Part shown: one piece after another, positions 36,428 through 45,790 of the stretch
Layout: every line of letters starts with the position of its first letter
Numbering within the stretch: position 1 is the first letter of the stretch
Position numbers and translations under genes: made by a program
The notes under the pieces: model-generated
Told to the model about the DNA's origin: nothing
Seen by the model: the letters and a program-made list of their open reading frames with translations, nothing else
The model's database searches: none
Source of the DNA: Methylobacterium iners
GTDB lineage: Bacteria > Pseudomonadota > Alphaproteobacteria > Rhizobiales > Beijerinckiaceae
Reading direction: 5' to 3'
NCBI RefSeq assembly: GCF_022179305.1
Contig: NZ_BPQP01000018.1
Coordinates: forward strand, 45,003 to 109,002
Length of the DNA stretch: 64,000 nucleotides

Positions 36428-39400
36428 ATGAAGGCCATCGTCAACCTCGCCCTGCGCCAGCGCGTGCTGGTCGTGCTCGCCTTCGTCCTCCTCATCATCG
36501 GGGGCCTGGGCGCCCTGCGCTCCCTCAACATCGAGGCCTATCCCGACCCGACGCCGCCGATGGTGAACGTCGTCACCCAGGTGCCCGGGCTCTCGGCGGA
36601 GGAGGTGGAGCGCTACATCACGATCCCCATCGAGATCGGCACCTCGGGTCTGCCCTACCTCAAGGAGGTCCGCACCAACTCGCTCTACAGCCTGTCCGAC
36701 GTGAAGCTGCAATTCGGCTTCGAGTTCACCTATCAGCAGGCCGAGCAGCAGGTCCTCAACCGCCTGGCGCAGCTCGACGCGCTGCCGAACGGGGCCAAGC
36801 CCGCCATCTCGCCGGTGAGCCCGATCGGCGAGATCTTCCGCTACAAGCTGAGCGCGCCCGAGGGTTACAGCGTCACCGACCTCCGGACGTTGCAGGAATG
36901 GGTGCTCAAGCGCCGGTTCCGTGCCGTGCCCGGCGTCATCGACGTGATCGGCTGGGGCGGCAAGACGAAGACCTACGACGTCGCTGTCGACCTCGACCGC
37001 CTCAACGCCGTCGGCGTGACCCTGCCGCAGGTCATGCAGACGCTCAAGGACAGCAACCTCAACGTCGGCGGTAACCGGATCCAGATCGGCGGCCAATCCG
37101 CCGTGGTCCGTGCGGTGGGCCTGATCCGGAGCGTCGACGACATCCGCGGCACCGTGGTCAGCCAGGCCGGCGGCGCGCCCGTCCTCATCGGCGACGTCGC
37201 CACCGTCTCGATCGGCCACCAGCCGCGCCTCGGCATCGCGGGGATGAACGACGAGGACGACATCGTCCAGGGCATCGTCCTGATGCGCCGGGGCGAGAAG
37301 AGCACGCCCTCCATCGCGGCCGTGAAGGCCGAGGTCGCCGCGATCGAGGCGGCGGGCATCCTGCCGCCGGGCGTGCGCATCGAGCGGGTCTACGACCGCT
37401 CGGACCTCATCGAGGTCACGACGCACACCGTGATGCACAACATGGTCTTCGGCATCGCGCTGATCTTGATCGTGCAATGGCTGTTCCTCGGCAACCTGCG
37501 CAGCGCGCTGATCGTCGTCGCCACCATCCCCTTCGCCCTGTTCTTCGCCGTCGCGATCCTCGTCGCGAGGGGCGAATCCGCGAATCTCCTCTCCGTCGGC
37601 GCCCTCGATTTCGGGCTGATCGTGGACGGCACCGTGATCATGGTGGAGAGCATCTTCCGCTACCTGTCCGGGCACGCGGTCGTCGCGGCGGCAGCGGCAG
37701 GCGCTCCGGGCGGTTTCGCGGCCAAGCTGCAGAAGATCTCCGCCGCCTCCTCGGATGTCGGGCGCTCGATCGTCTTCGCGGCCGTGATCATCATCACGGG
37801 CTTCCTGCCGCTCTTCACGCTGACGGGCGTCGAGCAATACATCTTCGGCCCGATGGCGCAGACCTACGCCTACGCGCTCTTGGGCGGTCTCATCGCGACG
37901 TTCACGGTCACGCCGGTGCTCTCGGCCCTGCTGCTGCCGAACCACGTCAAGGAGGTCGAGACCTTCCTGGTCCGCGCCCTCGACCGGCTCTACCGGCCGG
38001 CCGTGCGCGCGGCCATCGGCAACCGCATCCTCACGCTCGCCTGCGCCTTGCTGCTCCTCGCCGGGATCGGCCTGACCGCGCGCAGCCTCGGCCTCGAATT
38101 CCTGCCCAAGCTCGAGGAGGGCAATCTCTGGGTCCGCGGCACCATGCCGGCCACGATCTCGCTCGACGAGAGCAACGACTACGTCAACCGGATGCGCCGG
38201 ATTATCGCCGCCGTCCCGGAGGTGGAGCGCGTCGTCTCCCAGCACGGGAGGCCCGACGACGGCACCGACGCGGCCGGCTTCTTCAACGGCGAGTTCTTCG
38301 CGCCTCTCAAGCCCGCGGAGCAGTGGCGGCCGGGCGTATCGAAGGACCAACTCGTCGACGAGCTCTTCGGCCGCCTGCGCGCCGAGTTTCCCGGCGTCGA
38401 GTTCAACCTCTCGCAGTACCTGCAGGACAACGTCGCCGAGGCGGTCTCGGGCATCAAGGGCGAGAACTCCTTCAAGGTCTTCGGCCCCGACCTCGAGACG
38501 CTGACCCGGGTCGCGGGCCAGGTCAAATCCGTGCTCACGAACATCGAGGGCGTGACCGACCTCGGCGTCTTCACCTCGCTGGGGCAGCCGACGGTCCAGA
38601 TCGACGTCGACCGGGTTCGCGCCTCGCGCTACGGGCTGACGCCGGGCGACATCAACACGACGGTGCGCACCGCCATCGGCGGCGACGAGGCCGGCGACCT
38701 CTACGAGGCCAACAGCGACCGGCATCACCCCATGGTGGTGCGGCTCGCCGCACCCTTCCGGCAGAGCATCCAGTCGATCAGGAACCTGCGGATCGTGGGC
38801 CGGAGCGCCAACGGCATGGCGATGTCGCTGCCGCTGAACGAGGTGGCGACGGTCAAGCTCGTGTCGGGACCGGCCTACATCTATCGGGAGGGGCAGGAAC
38901 GCTACCTGCCGGTGAAGTTCAGCATCCGCAACCGCGATCTCGGCGGCGCGATCATCGAGGCGCGGGAGCGGGTCGCGGCGGAGGTCGCGCTTCCCCCGGG
39001 CTACCGGATCGAGCTCGTGGGCGAGTTCAACAACCTGCAGAACGCGCTGGCGCGCCTGTCGCTCACCGTGCCGCTCGCCATCGCGCTGATCGCGCTGCTG
39101 CTCTACATCAACTTCTCCTCCCTCGCCGACACCCTGCTCGCGCTCAGCGTGATCCCGATGGCGGTCGCCGGCGGCATCTTCGCGCTCGCCTTCACGGCCA
39201 CACCCTTCAGCGTCTCCGCCGCCATCGGCTTCATCGCACTGCTCGGCATCGCTGTGATGGACGGCATCATCGTCATCACGCAGTACAACGCCCTGCTCGC
39301 GACGGGCCTGGAGCGCACCCAGGCGATGCTCCAGACCTGCTACACGCAGATGCGCCCCGTCGTGATGACCTGCGTCGTGGCCGGCGTCGGCCTGCTGCCG

Positions 39401-39595
39401 GCGGCCTTCTCCGACGGCGTCGGCTCGCAGGTGCAGAAGCCGCTGGCCCTCGTCGTGGTCGGCGGCATGGCATTGGCGCCGGTGCTGATCCTCCTGATCC
39501 TCCCCGTCCTGATCCTCGTCTTCTCGAGGCGCAGACCAGCAGCCCAGGGCGAGGCTGCTCGCGAGGAACGGATCGAAGAGGCGCGGGCGGCGTAG
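36428..39595 (+). CDS. RND efflux pump, CusA/CzcA (HME) type
   Basis: This 1055-aa inner-membrane pump has 12 transmembrane segments and two large periplasmic loops. NIEAYPDPTPPMVNVVTQVPG near the N-terminus is typical of the CusA/CzcA branch. In TM4, Asp394, Asp400 and Glu407 in DFGLIVDGTVIMVES match the proton-relay residues of CzcA (DFG-x3-DG-x4-VE), which marks the heavy-metal-efflux subfamily. The usual methionine-rich copper site is not obvious, so Co/Zn/Cd or Ni-type substrates, or even organic compounds, remain possible. It follows the adaptor gene by 28 bp. No metal-responsive regulator is adjacent; the next regulator upstream is mucR. Confidence 0.92.
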   Translation: MKAIVNLALRQRVLVVLAFVLLIIGGLGALRSLNIEAYPDPTPPMVNVVTQVPGLSAEEVERYITIPIEIGTSGLPYLKEVRTNSLYSLSDVKLQFGFEFTYQQAEQQVLNRLAQLDALPNGAKPAISPVSPIGEIFRYKLSAPEGYSVTDLRTLQEWVLKRRFRAVPGVIDVIGWGGKTKTYDVAVDLDRLNAVGVTLPQVMQTLKDSNLNVGGNRIQIGGQSAVVRAVGLIRSVDDIRGTVVSQAGGAPVLIGDVATVSIGHQPRLGIAGMNDEDDIVQGIVLMRRGEKSTPSIAAVKAEVAAIEAAGILPPGVRIERVYDRSDLIEVTTHTVMHNMVFGIALILIVQWLFLGNLRSALIVVATIPFALFFAVAILVARGESANLLSVGALDFGLIVDGTVIMVESIFRYLSGHAVVAAAAAGAPGGFAAKLQKISAASSDVGRSIVFAAVIIITGFLPLFTLTGVEQYIFGPMAQTYAYALLGGLIATFTVTPVLSALLLPNHVKEVETFLVRALDRLYRPAVRAAIGNRILTLACALLLLAGIGLTARSLGLEFLPKLEEGNLWVRGTMPATISLDESNDYVNRMRRIIAAVPEVERVVSQHGRPDDGTDAAGFFNGEFFAPLKPAEQWRPGVSKDQLVDELFGRLRAEFPGVEFNLSQYLQDNVAEAVSGIKGENSFKVFGPDLETLTRVAGQVKSVLTNIEGVTDLGVFTSLGQPTVQIDVDRVRASRYGLTPGDINTTVRTAIGGDEAGDLYEANSDRHHPMVVRLAAPFRQSIQSIRNLRIVGRSANGMAMSLPLNEVATVKLVSGPAYIYREGQERYLPVKFSIRNRDLGGAIIEARERVAAEVALPPGYRIELVGEFNNLQNALARLSLTVPLAIALIALLLYINFSSLADTLLALSVIPMAVAGGIFALAFTATPFSVSAAIGFIALLGIAVMDGIIVITQYNALLATGLERTQAMLQTCYTQMRPVVMTCVVAGVGLLPAAFSDGVGSQVQKPLALVVVGGMALAPVLILLILPVLILVFSRRRPAAQGEAAREERIEEARAA

Positions 39596-39778
39596 TCCGG
39601 ACCGCGAACCCGACCCTGGCCCGGCGGACAGGCTGGAGCGAGAGGCAATCCTTTCGACAGCATGTCGGGCCGTCACGTCGCTCGAGCTCGGGACCATCGG
39701 CAGTTCCCGGATCAGGAGCACGCCGCCTTTGAGAAGCGTTGGAAGGGGATTGGCGGCCAGGATGGAGACAACGCGACG

Positions 39779-40537
39779 ATGAGCCATCATCCCGAGGCGC
39801 GGCCGAGCCATGGTCCGGACGCCATGGCCGGCGTCGAGTTCCTGGGCTTCGACGTGTTCGGCACGGTCGTCGATTGGCGCTCCGGCGTCGCCCGCGCGGC
39901 TGCCCCCTTCCTCGACCGCCATCGCATCGCCGTCGATCCCCTCGCCTTCGCAGACGAGTGGCGCGCCCTCTACCAGCCCAGCATGGAGGAAGTCCGCTCG
40001 GGCCGGCGACCTTGGGTTCGCCTCGACATCCTCAACCTCGAGAACCTGAGGGTGGTCCTGACCCGCCACGGGGTCGCGATCGATGGCATCGCCGCGGAAG
40101 ACCTCGCGGCGCTCAACCGCTGCTGGGAGCGGCTCGACCCCTGGCCAGACAGCGTCGAGGGACTCACCCGCCTCAAGCGCCGCTTCGCCATCGGCGCGCT
40201 CTCGAACGGGCACCTCGCCGGCATGATGCGGCTCGCCCGGTTCGGCGGCCTGCACTGGGACATCATCGTCGGGGCCGAGGTGGCTCGCAGCTACAAGCCG
40301 AGGCCGGAGACCTACCTGCGCTCCGCCGAGGCGGTGGGCCTGCCGCCCGCGCAGGTCGGCATGATCGCGGCCCACAACGAGGATTTGAGGGCGGCTCGCG
40401 CCCTCGGACTGCGAACGGTGTTCGTGCGCCGCCCGACCGAACATGGGCCGGCCCAAACCACCGACCTAGCCCCCACCGAACACTGGGATGTCGAGGCTGA
40501 CAGCCTGATCGCCGCCGCCGACGCGCTCGGCTGCTGA
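39779..40537 (+). CDS. HAD-family haloacid dehalogenase-like hydrolase (type II)
   Basis: This protein of about 252 aa is a HAD hydrolase of the haloacid dehalogenase type II group. The nucleophile Asp25 lies in GFDVFGTVVDW, motif II in ALSNGH, motif III Lys in RSYKPRPETYL, and motif IV in MIAAHNEDLRAARALG. Type II enzymes hydrolyse L-2-haloacids, but many annotated members use phosphorylated substrates. The ATG at 39779 has GGAGA about 10 nt upstream; an ATG at 39824 (MAGVEFLG) begins closer to the conserved domain and is an alternative. It stands alone between the RND pump and tRNA-Arg. Confidence 0.87.
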   Translation: MSHHPEARPSHGPDAMAGVEFLGFDVFGTVVDWRSGVARAAAPFLDRHRIAVDPLAFADEWRALYQPSMEEVRSGRRPWVRLDILNLENLRVVLTRHGVAIDGIAAEDLAALNRCWERLDPWPDSVEGLTRLKRRFAIGALSNGHLAGMMRLARFGGLHWDIIVGAEVARSYKPRPETYLRSAEAVGLPPAQVGMIAAHNEDLRAARALGLRTVFVRRPTEHGPAQTTDLAPTEHWDVEADSLIAAADALGC

Positions 40538-40679
40538 CCCAGCCGCGGGCGGTGAGCACTAGGAGAAGCGGAGATAGCGGTCCAATCCTCCTGCGCGGAC
40601 CTCGGGACCGCACGTTCCGGCGAGCATCAGGGCGCTGTCGACTTCGGAAAAAGGGACTGGTAGACGGGTTCCGGCGTCC

Positions 40680-40756
40680 GACTCCGTAGCTCAGCTGGAT
40701 AGAGCAGCCGCCTTCTAAGCGGCAGGTCGTTGGTTCGAGCCCAACCGGGGTCGCCA
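40680..40756 (+). tRNA. tRNA-Arg (anticodon TCT)
   Basis: A 77-nt cloverleaf. The acceptor arms are GACTCCG and CGGGGTC with one G-T pair. The D-arm is TAGCTCAGCTGGATAGAGCA, and the anticodon stem GCCGC/GCGGC encloses loop CTTCTAA with TCT at 40714-40716. The T-arm has TTCGAGC between GTTGG and CCAAC, and the 3' CCA is encoded. It reads AGA/AGG codons, which are rare in this GC-rich coding sequence. No integrase gene or partial tRNA copy is found nearby, so there is no sign of an element inserted here. Confidence 0.95.
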
Positions 40757-40904
40757 TCCTGCGATCCCGTTCCAGTCTCCGCCTCAGGCCCGCACGGTTT
40801 CGCTTTCCCGGTCAGCGCATGCAAAAGGAGCCCGCAACTTTTCGGCTGCAGGCCCTTTCTTGGTTCAAGAACCGGTCCTTCGTAACGGACCGGCGCGCCT
40901 CGCC

Positions 40905-41174
40905 TCAGCGACCGCCGCCGCCGCCGCCCGCGCTGCCGTTCGGAACCGCGCGCTCGGGCAGGTTGGCGTTGCCGCCGGCCGCCGAGCTCGAGGTCGCCGT
41001 GTCGGCGCCGGTCGCGCCGCGCGAGATCACGAGGTCCGGCGAGCTGCCCGTGGTGTTCGGCTGCTGGGTGACGATGGTGCCGGTGGCGCCGGGCTGGCGG
41101 TAGGGCGTGCCCTGCGCGAAAGCGGAACCCGCGAGCGCCAGGGTCAGGGTACCGACGGCAAGAATTCTCTTCAT
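40905..41174 (-). CDS. Small secreted hypothetical protein (89 aa)
   Basis: This 89-aa protein has a signal peptide (MKRILAVGTLTLALAGSAFA, then QGTPYRQ). The mature part is low in complexity: Thr/Gln/Gly/Ser-rich with PDLVISRGATGADT, ending in a Gly run and Arg. It is probably a small disordered periplasmic or secreted protein. The ATG at 41172-41174 has AAGGGA 7 nt upstream; the frame extending to 41270 is not coding. Similar short Gly/Ser-rich exported proteins are common in Methylobacterium. No function can be assigned. Confidence 0.72.
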   Translation of the reverse strand: MKRILAVGTLTLALAGSAFAQGTPYRQPGATGTIVTQQPNTTGSSPDLVISRGATGADTATSSSAAGGNANLPERAVPNGSAGGGGGGR

Positions 41175-41337
41175 GACCAAATCCCTTACTCCAATTGAGT
41201 TGTGCACTAACAACCGGTTCGGGCCTCCAAAGGTTTCGGCTCCCTCACCCGATCGTGCGCAATCGCACACCAGGGCCGGCGAAGATCGAGGCGCCCTTGA
41301 ATGCCGCTCGGCGTCCGCCGTGGAACGCCGACGAGAG

Positions 41338-41577
41338 CTATGAGGGCGTCCTGTCGGCGCCGGCCGCCATCAGGTCGGTCTGAAGTTCGACGAGGTAGCG
41401 GGTGAGTCGGCCGGCGATGCCGGCATCGCCGCACTGGACCCAGAGAGGAACCGGCAGGGCGTCGCGCTCCACCTTGAACAGGACCGCCTCGGCCATGATC
41501 GCCGCCTCCCGCTCCACGGACGCGGCCAGGAGTCGGGTACCGTTCGGCGTGCCGATGAGGATCGCGATGGTCGCCAT
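41338..41577 (-). CDS. Small hypothetical protein (79 aa)
   Basis: A 79-aa protein that I do not recognise. It has a hydrophobic start (MATIAILIGTP), then an Ala/Glu-rich helix and PLWVQCGDAGIAGRLTRYLVELQTDL. GAGGA lies only 1 nt before the ATG, so the start or the gene itself is uncertain. The sequence looks protein-like: balanced composition, hydrophobic spacing and no low-complexity. It is divergent from the second caspase-like gene. Confidence 0.5.
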   Translation of the reverse strand: MATIAILIGTPNGTRLLAASVEREAAIMAEAVLFKVERDALPVPLWVQCGDAGIAGRLTRYLVELQTDLMAAGADRTPS

Positions 41578-41724
41578 TCCTCACGAACGGCCCTGGCTGC
41601 CCGCGGTTCATTAGCGAATGCAATGGGTGACCGTTCGCTCGGGTTTGAGGTCCCGCCGCACGCCTTCCCGTGCGGCAGGCCATATCGTAACGGTAGGGCG
41701 AATGGACCTGCAGAGGTGGGCTTG

Positions 41725-43242
41725 ATGGGCAGGCGTCTCGCGTTCTTGCATCTGGCGTTCTTGGCGGCGACCATCGCCGCGATGCCGGCGGCGGCGGAAA
41801 CACGCGTCGCCCTCGTCATCGGCAATGGCCGCTACGCCGCCGTGGCACCGCTGCCCAATCCGCCGCGCGACGCGACCCGCGTCGCCGAGGCCCTGCGCGG
41901 GTCCGGGTTCCAGGCCGTGACCGTGGTCTCCGATGCCAGCCGGAGCGAGCTCATCGCCGCGCTGAACACGTTCTCGGAAGCGGCGGAGCGGGCGGATTGG
42001 GCCCTCGTCTACTTTGCCGGCCACGGCATCGAGATCGACGGGACCAACTACGTCGTCCCCGTCGATGCCAGGCTCAAGAGCGACCGCTCCATCGCGGACG
42101 AGGCGGTGCCGCTCGACCGGGTGCTGCAGGCCATCGAGGCGGCGCGAAAGCTCCGGCTCGTCATTCTCGACGCCTGCCGCGACAACCCCTTCGTGGCGAG
42201 CATGCGGCGGACCTCCGCGACGCGCTCCATCGGGCGCGGGCTCGCCCGGATGGAGCCGGAGGGCGGCACCCTCGTCGCCTTCGCGGCCAAGCACGGCCAG
42301 ACGGCCCTGGACGGGGAGGGCGAGCACAGCCCCTTCGTTCAGGCGCTCTCCCGGCGCCTCCCGACGCCGGGGCTCGAGATCAACAAGCTGTTCCGCCTCG
42401 TGCGCGACGACGTCATGGCCGCGACCGGCAAGAAGCAGGAGCCGTTCGTCTACGGCTCGCTGCCGGGCGAGGACTTCTTCTTCGTCCGCGACGATTCCGG
42501 CCGCCCGCCGGTGCAGGCCGCGCCGGCCCTGACCGCAAAGCTCCCGAGCACGGCGCCGCCCGAAGCACCGCCGGCCAAGCCCGCGCAGGTCGCGGCCCTC
42601 CCGCCGATACAATCCAACCCGACGGCGGGCGGCAACGCGCCCGTCAACGGGCCGCTCGTCAGCTTCTCGCGAAGCAATTCAGGCTGGCAGGCCACGATCT
42701 CCCTGCCGGAACCGGCGATCGGCCTGTCCTGGCGGCTCGGCGAGAGCGGCGCTTACGCGGATACCGACCTTCTCGACGTCATCGACCAGCGCACCGGACG
42801 GCGCATGCCGAACCCGTCGTTCCACCTGGACGTCGGGACGGCGGCGGCCACGATCTACCTGCGCTACGTCGACGCCGCCGGCGTGACCGTCGGCCCCTTC
42901 CCGATCGCCTTCGATCCGCGGGTCGCCCTGGTCCGCGACCAGCGGCGCATCATCGAGATGGTGGGCGGGAGCTGGCTCGAGTTCCGGAACTTCAACGGCG
43001 TCCTGCTCTACTACACCTCGCTCGTCTCCTATCGCTGCGCCATCAAGGAGCTTCGGATCGGCCTCGACCGTCCCGAGCCGGACCGCGTCGTCGTCCTGCC
43101 GCCCTGCGACGAGGCGAACCCCTTCGCGATCCCCTCGAGCTTCGTGCCCTACCTGAAGGCGCCGCCGGGCACCCGCTCGGCCTCGGCGCAGATCGTCTAC
43201 GCCGACGGTTCGGTCTCGGCGGTGAAGCAGTTCCGGCGCTGA
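41725..43242 (+). CDS. Secreted caspase-like (peptidase C14) protein
   Basis: This 505-aa protein is a second caspase-fold peptidase. After a signal peptide (about 4-24, ending PAAA-ET) the p20-like domain has the dyad His100 in YFAGHGIE and Cys151 in LDACRDNPF. The part from about 265 to 320 is a Pro/Ala linker. The C-terminal domain of about 180 residues differs from that of the first caspase-like protein. It has ATISLPEPAIGLSWRLGE and a YADGSVSAVKQFRR end, which suggests a beta-sandwich adhesive or sensor module. The ATG at 41725 has GAGGTG 6 nt upstream. The putative formate-dehydrogenase-like gene follows after 89 bp, but a functional link is not obvious. Targets are unknown. Confidence 0.87.
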   Translation: MGRRLAFLHLAFLAATIAAMPAAAETRVALVIGNGRYAAVAPLPNPPRDATRVAEALRGSGFQAVTVVSDASRSELIAALNTFSEAAERADWALVYFAGHGIEIDGTNYVVPVDARLKSDRSIADEAVPLDRVLQAIEAARKLRLVILDACRDNPFVASMRRTSATRSIGRGLARMEPEGGTLVAFAAKHGQTALDGEGEHSPFVQALSRRLPTPGLEINKLFRLVRDDVMAATGKKQEPFVYGSLPGEDFFFVRDDSGRPPVQAAPALTAKLPSTAPPEAPPAKPAQVAALPPIQSNPTAGGNAPVNGPLVSFSRSNSGWQATISLPEPAIGLSWRLGESGAYADTDLLDVIDQRTGRRMPNPSFHLDVGTAAATIYLRYVDAAGVTVGPFPIAFDPRVALVRDQRRIIEMVGGSWLEFRNFNGVLLYYTSLVSYRCAIKELRIGLDRPEPDRVVVLPPCDEANPFAIPSSFVPYLKAPPGTRSASAQIVYADGSVSAVKQFRR

Positions 43243-43331
43243 TCGAGAGCTGCCCGGAACAGGGGGCCGGACCCGCCTGTTGCGTTCCAGCGAACGGCCG
43301 ACCCGCGGGTGGCCGCGCGGGGGGACGTCCA

Positions 43332-45626
43332 ATGAGCGATCGAGTCGAGATCAAGCCCTACGACGGCCCTGCCGGAGGCTGGGGCTCGGCCAAGTCCCTG
43401 ACCGAGATCCTGCTGCGCGAGCAGATCCCGGCGAGCGGCGCCACGCTCCTCATGCACCAGAACAAGCCCGACGGGTACATGTGCGTGAGCTGCGCCTGGG
43501 CGAAGCCGGCCAAGCCCGCCGTGTTCGAATATTGCGAGAACGGCGCCAAGGCGACCGCCTGGGAGGTCACCCGCAAGCGCATCACCTCCGACTTCTTCGC
43601 CGCGCACAGGGTCCGCGACCTGGAGAGCTGGCGCGACTACGACCTGGAGGAGCTCGGCCGGCTGACCGAGCCGATGCGCTGGGACCAGGCCAGCGACACC
43701 TACCGCCCCGTCTCCTGGGCGGAGGCCTTCGCCGAGATCGGCGCCGAGTTGCGGGCGCTGGAGCCGGCATCCACGGTGTTCTACGCCTCCGGCCGAGCCT
43801 CGCTGGAAGCCTCGTACATGTACGCGATGCTGGCGCGGCTCTACGGCAACAACAACCTGCCCGACAGCTCCAACATGTGCCACGAATCGACCTCCGTGGC
43901 CCTGCCCGAGAGCATCGGCTCGCCGGTCGGCACCGTGCAGCTCGAGGATTTCGAACACACCGACTGCATCCTGTTCTTCGGGCAGAACCCCGGCTCGAAC
44001 GCGCCGCGCATGCTCCACCCGCTGCAGGACGCGAGCCGGCGCGGCGTGCCCATCATCACCTTCAATCCGTTCCGCGAGCGGGGGCTGGAGCGCTTCACCA
44101 ACCCGCAATCCCCGGCCGAGATGCTCACCCGCTCCGAGACGCGGATCTCCTCGCAATACCTCCAGGTGAAGGCGGGCGGCGACCTCGCCGCGATCTACGG
44201 GCTGTGCAAGGCCCTGATCGCGACCGACGACGCGGCGCGGGAGGCGGGGAGGGCGGGTCCGATCGACCAAGCCTTCATCGCCGAGCACACGCACGGCTTC
44301 GAGGCCTTCGCCGCCTCCGTCCGCTCTAAGGGCTGGGACGAACTGGAACGCCGCTCCGGCCTGAGCCGGGCCTCCCTGGAGCAGGCGGCGGCGACCTACG
44401 CGAGAGCCAAGGCGACGCTTGGGGTCTACGGCATGGGGCTGACCCAGCACCGCATGGGCGTCGAGACCGTGCAGGCGCTCATGAATCTTCTGCTCCTGCG
44501 CGGCAATATCGGTCGTCCCGGCGCCGGGATCTGCCCCGTACGCGGCCATTCCAACGTGCAGGGGCAACGCAGCGTTGGGATCACCGAGAAGCCCGAACTC
44601 GTGCCGATGGACAAGCTGCGCGCGCTCTACGGCTTCGAGCCTCCCGCGGAGAAAGGGCTGAACACGGTCGAGGCCTGCGAAGGCATCCTCGACGGCTCGG
44701 TCCGCGCCTTCGTGGCGCTCGGCGGCAACTTCATCCGGGCCGTGCCGGAAACGACGCTGATGGAGGCGGCCTGGCGGCGTCTGCGCCTGACCGTGCAGAT
44801 CTCGACCAAGCTTAACCGCAACCATCTGATCCACGGCGAGGTCAGCTACATCCTGCCCTGCCTCGGCCGCATCGAGATCGACAAGCAGGACGGCCGCCGG
44901 CAATCCGTCGCGATGGAGGATTCGACCGCCTGCATCCACGGGTCGAGGGGCTATGCCGAGCCCGCCGGTCCGAACCTCCTGTCGGAACCCCGCATCATCG
45001 CCGGCATCGCCAAGGCGACCCTTCCCCCCAACGAGCGGGTCGACTGGGACGTCTGGGCCTCCGACTACGCCAGCGTACGGGATGCGATCGAGGCAACCTA
45101 TCCCGACCAGTTTCATAACTTCAACGCCCGGATGTGGAAGCCCGGCGGCTTCCACCGGCCGATCCCGGCCTCGAAGCGCGAGTGGAAGACGCAGACCGGC
45201 AAGGCGAACTTCGTGACGCCCCGGGGGCTGTCAGCGGATCCCGATACCGAGCAGTCCGATCCGGACGTGCTGCGCCTCATCACCATGCGCTCGAACGACC
45301 AGTTCAACACGACGATCTACGGCTACGACGACCGCTTCCGCGGCGTGAAAGGCACGCGCATGGTGCTGTTCGTGAGCCACGCCGACGTCGCGCGACTGCG
45401 CCTTCGCGACGGGCAGACCGTTGATCTCGTCTGCGCGGCGCAGGATGGCGTCGCGCGCCGCGTCGACGGATTTCTCGTCCTGCCCTTCGACATCCCGGCG
45501 GGTTGCGTGGGCGGCTACTACCCGGAATGCAACCCGCTGATCCCGCTCTGGCACCATGCGGAGCGGAGCAAGGTGCCGGCCGCCAAATCGGTGCCGGTGC
45601 GGATCGTGCCGCGCCCGACCGTCTGA
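43332..45626 (+). CDS. Molybdopterin oxidoreductase, FdhF/YdeP family (putative formate dehydrogenase-like)
   Basis: This 764-aa enzyme is a soluble molybdopterin oxidoreductase of the TIGR01701 (YdeP/Fdhalpha-like) branch. N-terminal Cys51, Cys54 and Cys68 with CVSCAWAK are the likely ligands of one [4Fe-4S] cluster. Cys183 in NMCHESTS is the predicted Mo ligand, where FdhF has Sec. The C-terminal dinucleotide-binding region begins near MRSNDQFNTTIYGYDDRFRG. A similar subunit, Fdh4A, belongs to a fourth formate dehydrogenase of Methylobacterium extorquens, so that identity is possible but not shown. No partner subunit is in the window. The start ATG 43332 lies 89 bp after the caspase-like gene. 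YdeP itself is linked to acid resistance in E. coli. Confidence 0.85.
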   Translation: MSDRVEIKPYDGPAGGWGSAKSLTEILLREQIPASGATLLMHQNKPDGYMCVSCAWAKPAKPAVFEYCENGAKATAWEVTRKRITSDFFAAHRVRDLESWRDYDLEELGRLTEPMRWDQASDTYRPVSWAEAFAEIGAELRALEPASTVFYASGRASLEASYMYAMLARLYGNNNLPDSSNMCHESTSVALPESIGSPVGTVQLEDFEHTDCILFFGQNPGSNAPRMLHPLQDASRRGVPIITFNPFRERGLERFTNPQSPAEMLTRSETRISSQYLQVKAGGDLAAIYGLCKALIATDDAAREAGRAGPIDQAFIAEHTHGFEAFAASVRSKGWDELERRSGLSRASLEQAAATYARAKATLGVYGMGLTQHRMGVETVQALMNLLLLRGNIGRPGAGICPVRGHSNVQGQRSVGITEKPELVPMDKLRALYGFEPPAEKGLNTVEACEGILDGSVRAFVALGGNFIRAVPETTLMEAAWRRLRLTVQISTKLNRNHLIHGEVSYILPCLGRIEIDKQDGRRQSVAMEDSTACIHGSRGYAEPAGPNLLSEPRIIAGIAKATLPPNERVDWDVWASDYASVRDAIEATYPDQFHNFNARMWKPGGFHRPIPASKREWKTQTGKANFVTPRGLSADPDTEQSDPDVLRLITMRSNDQFNTTIYGYDDRFRGVKGTRMVLFVSHADVARLRLRDGQTVDLVCAAQDGVARRVDGFLVLPFDIPAGCVGGYYPECNPLIPLWHHAERSKVPAAKSVPVRIVPRPTV

Positions 45627-45790
45627 TCCGACCGGATTCGCACCGCCTCCGCGGGGTCGTCTCCCGACCATCCTCCGCGCATGTGCGCCATCACACGTCA
45701 TCAACGATCGTGCGCACACATACACCGGTCTCACAAGAAACTCTGCAGATTTTACTTGATCACGCTGCAATATAGAGATCGGCTTTATCT

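Noticed and set aside
36371-40456. 1361-aa open frame on the minus strand
   Set aside because: It is antisense to the RND pump and HAD genes; His/Arg/Asp-rich low-complexity translation without a known domain.
40680-40904. tRNA-Arg as attachment site of an integrated element
   Set aside because: No integrase gene, no partial tRNA 3' repeat downstream, and normal GC on both sides.
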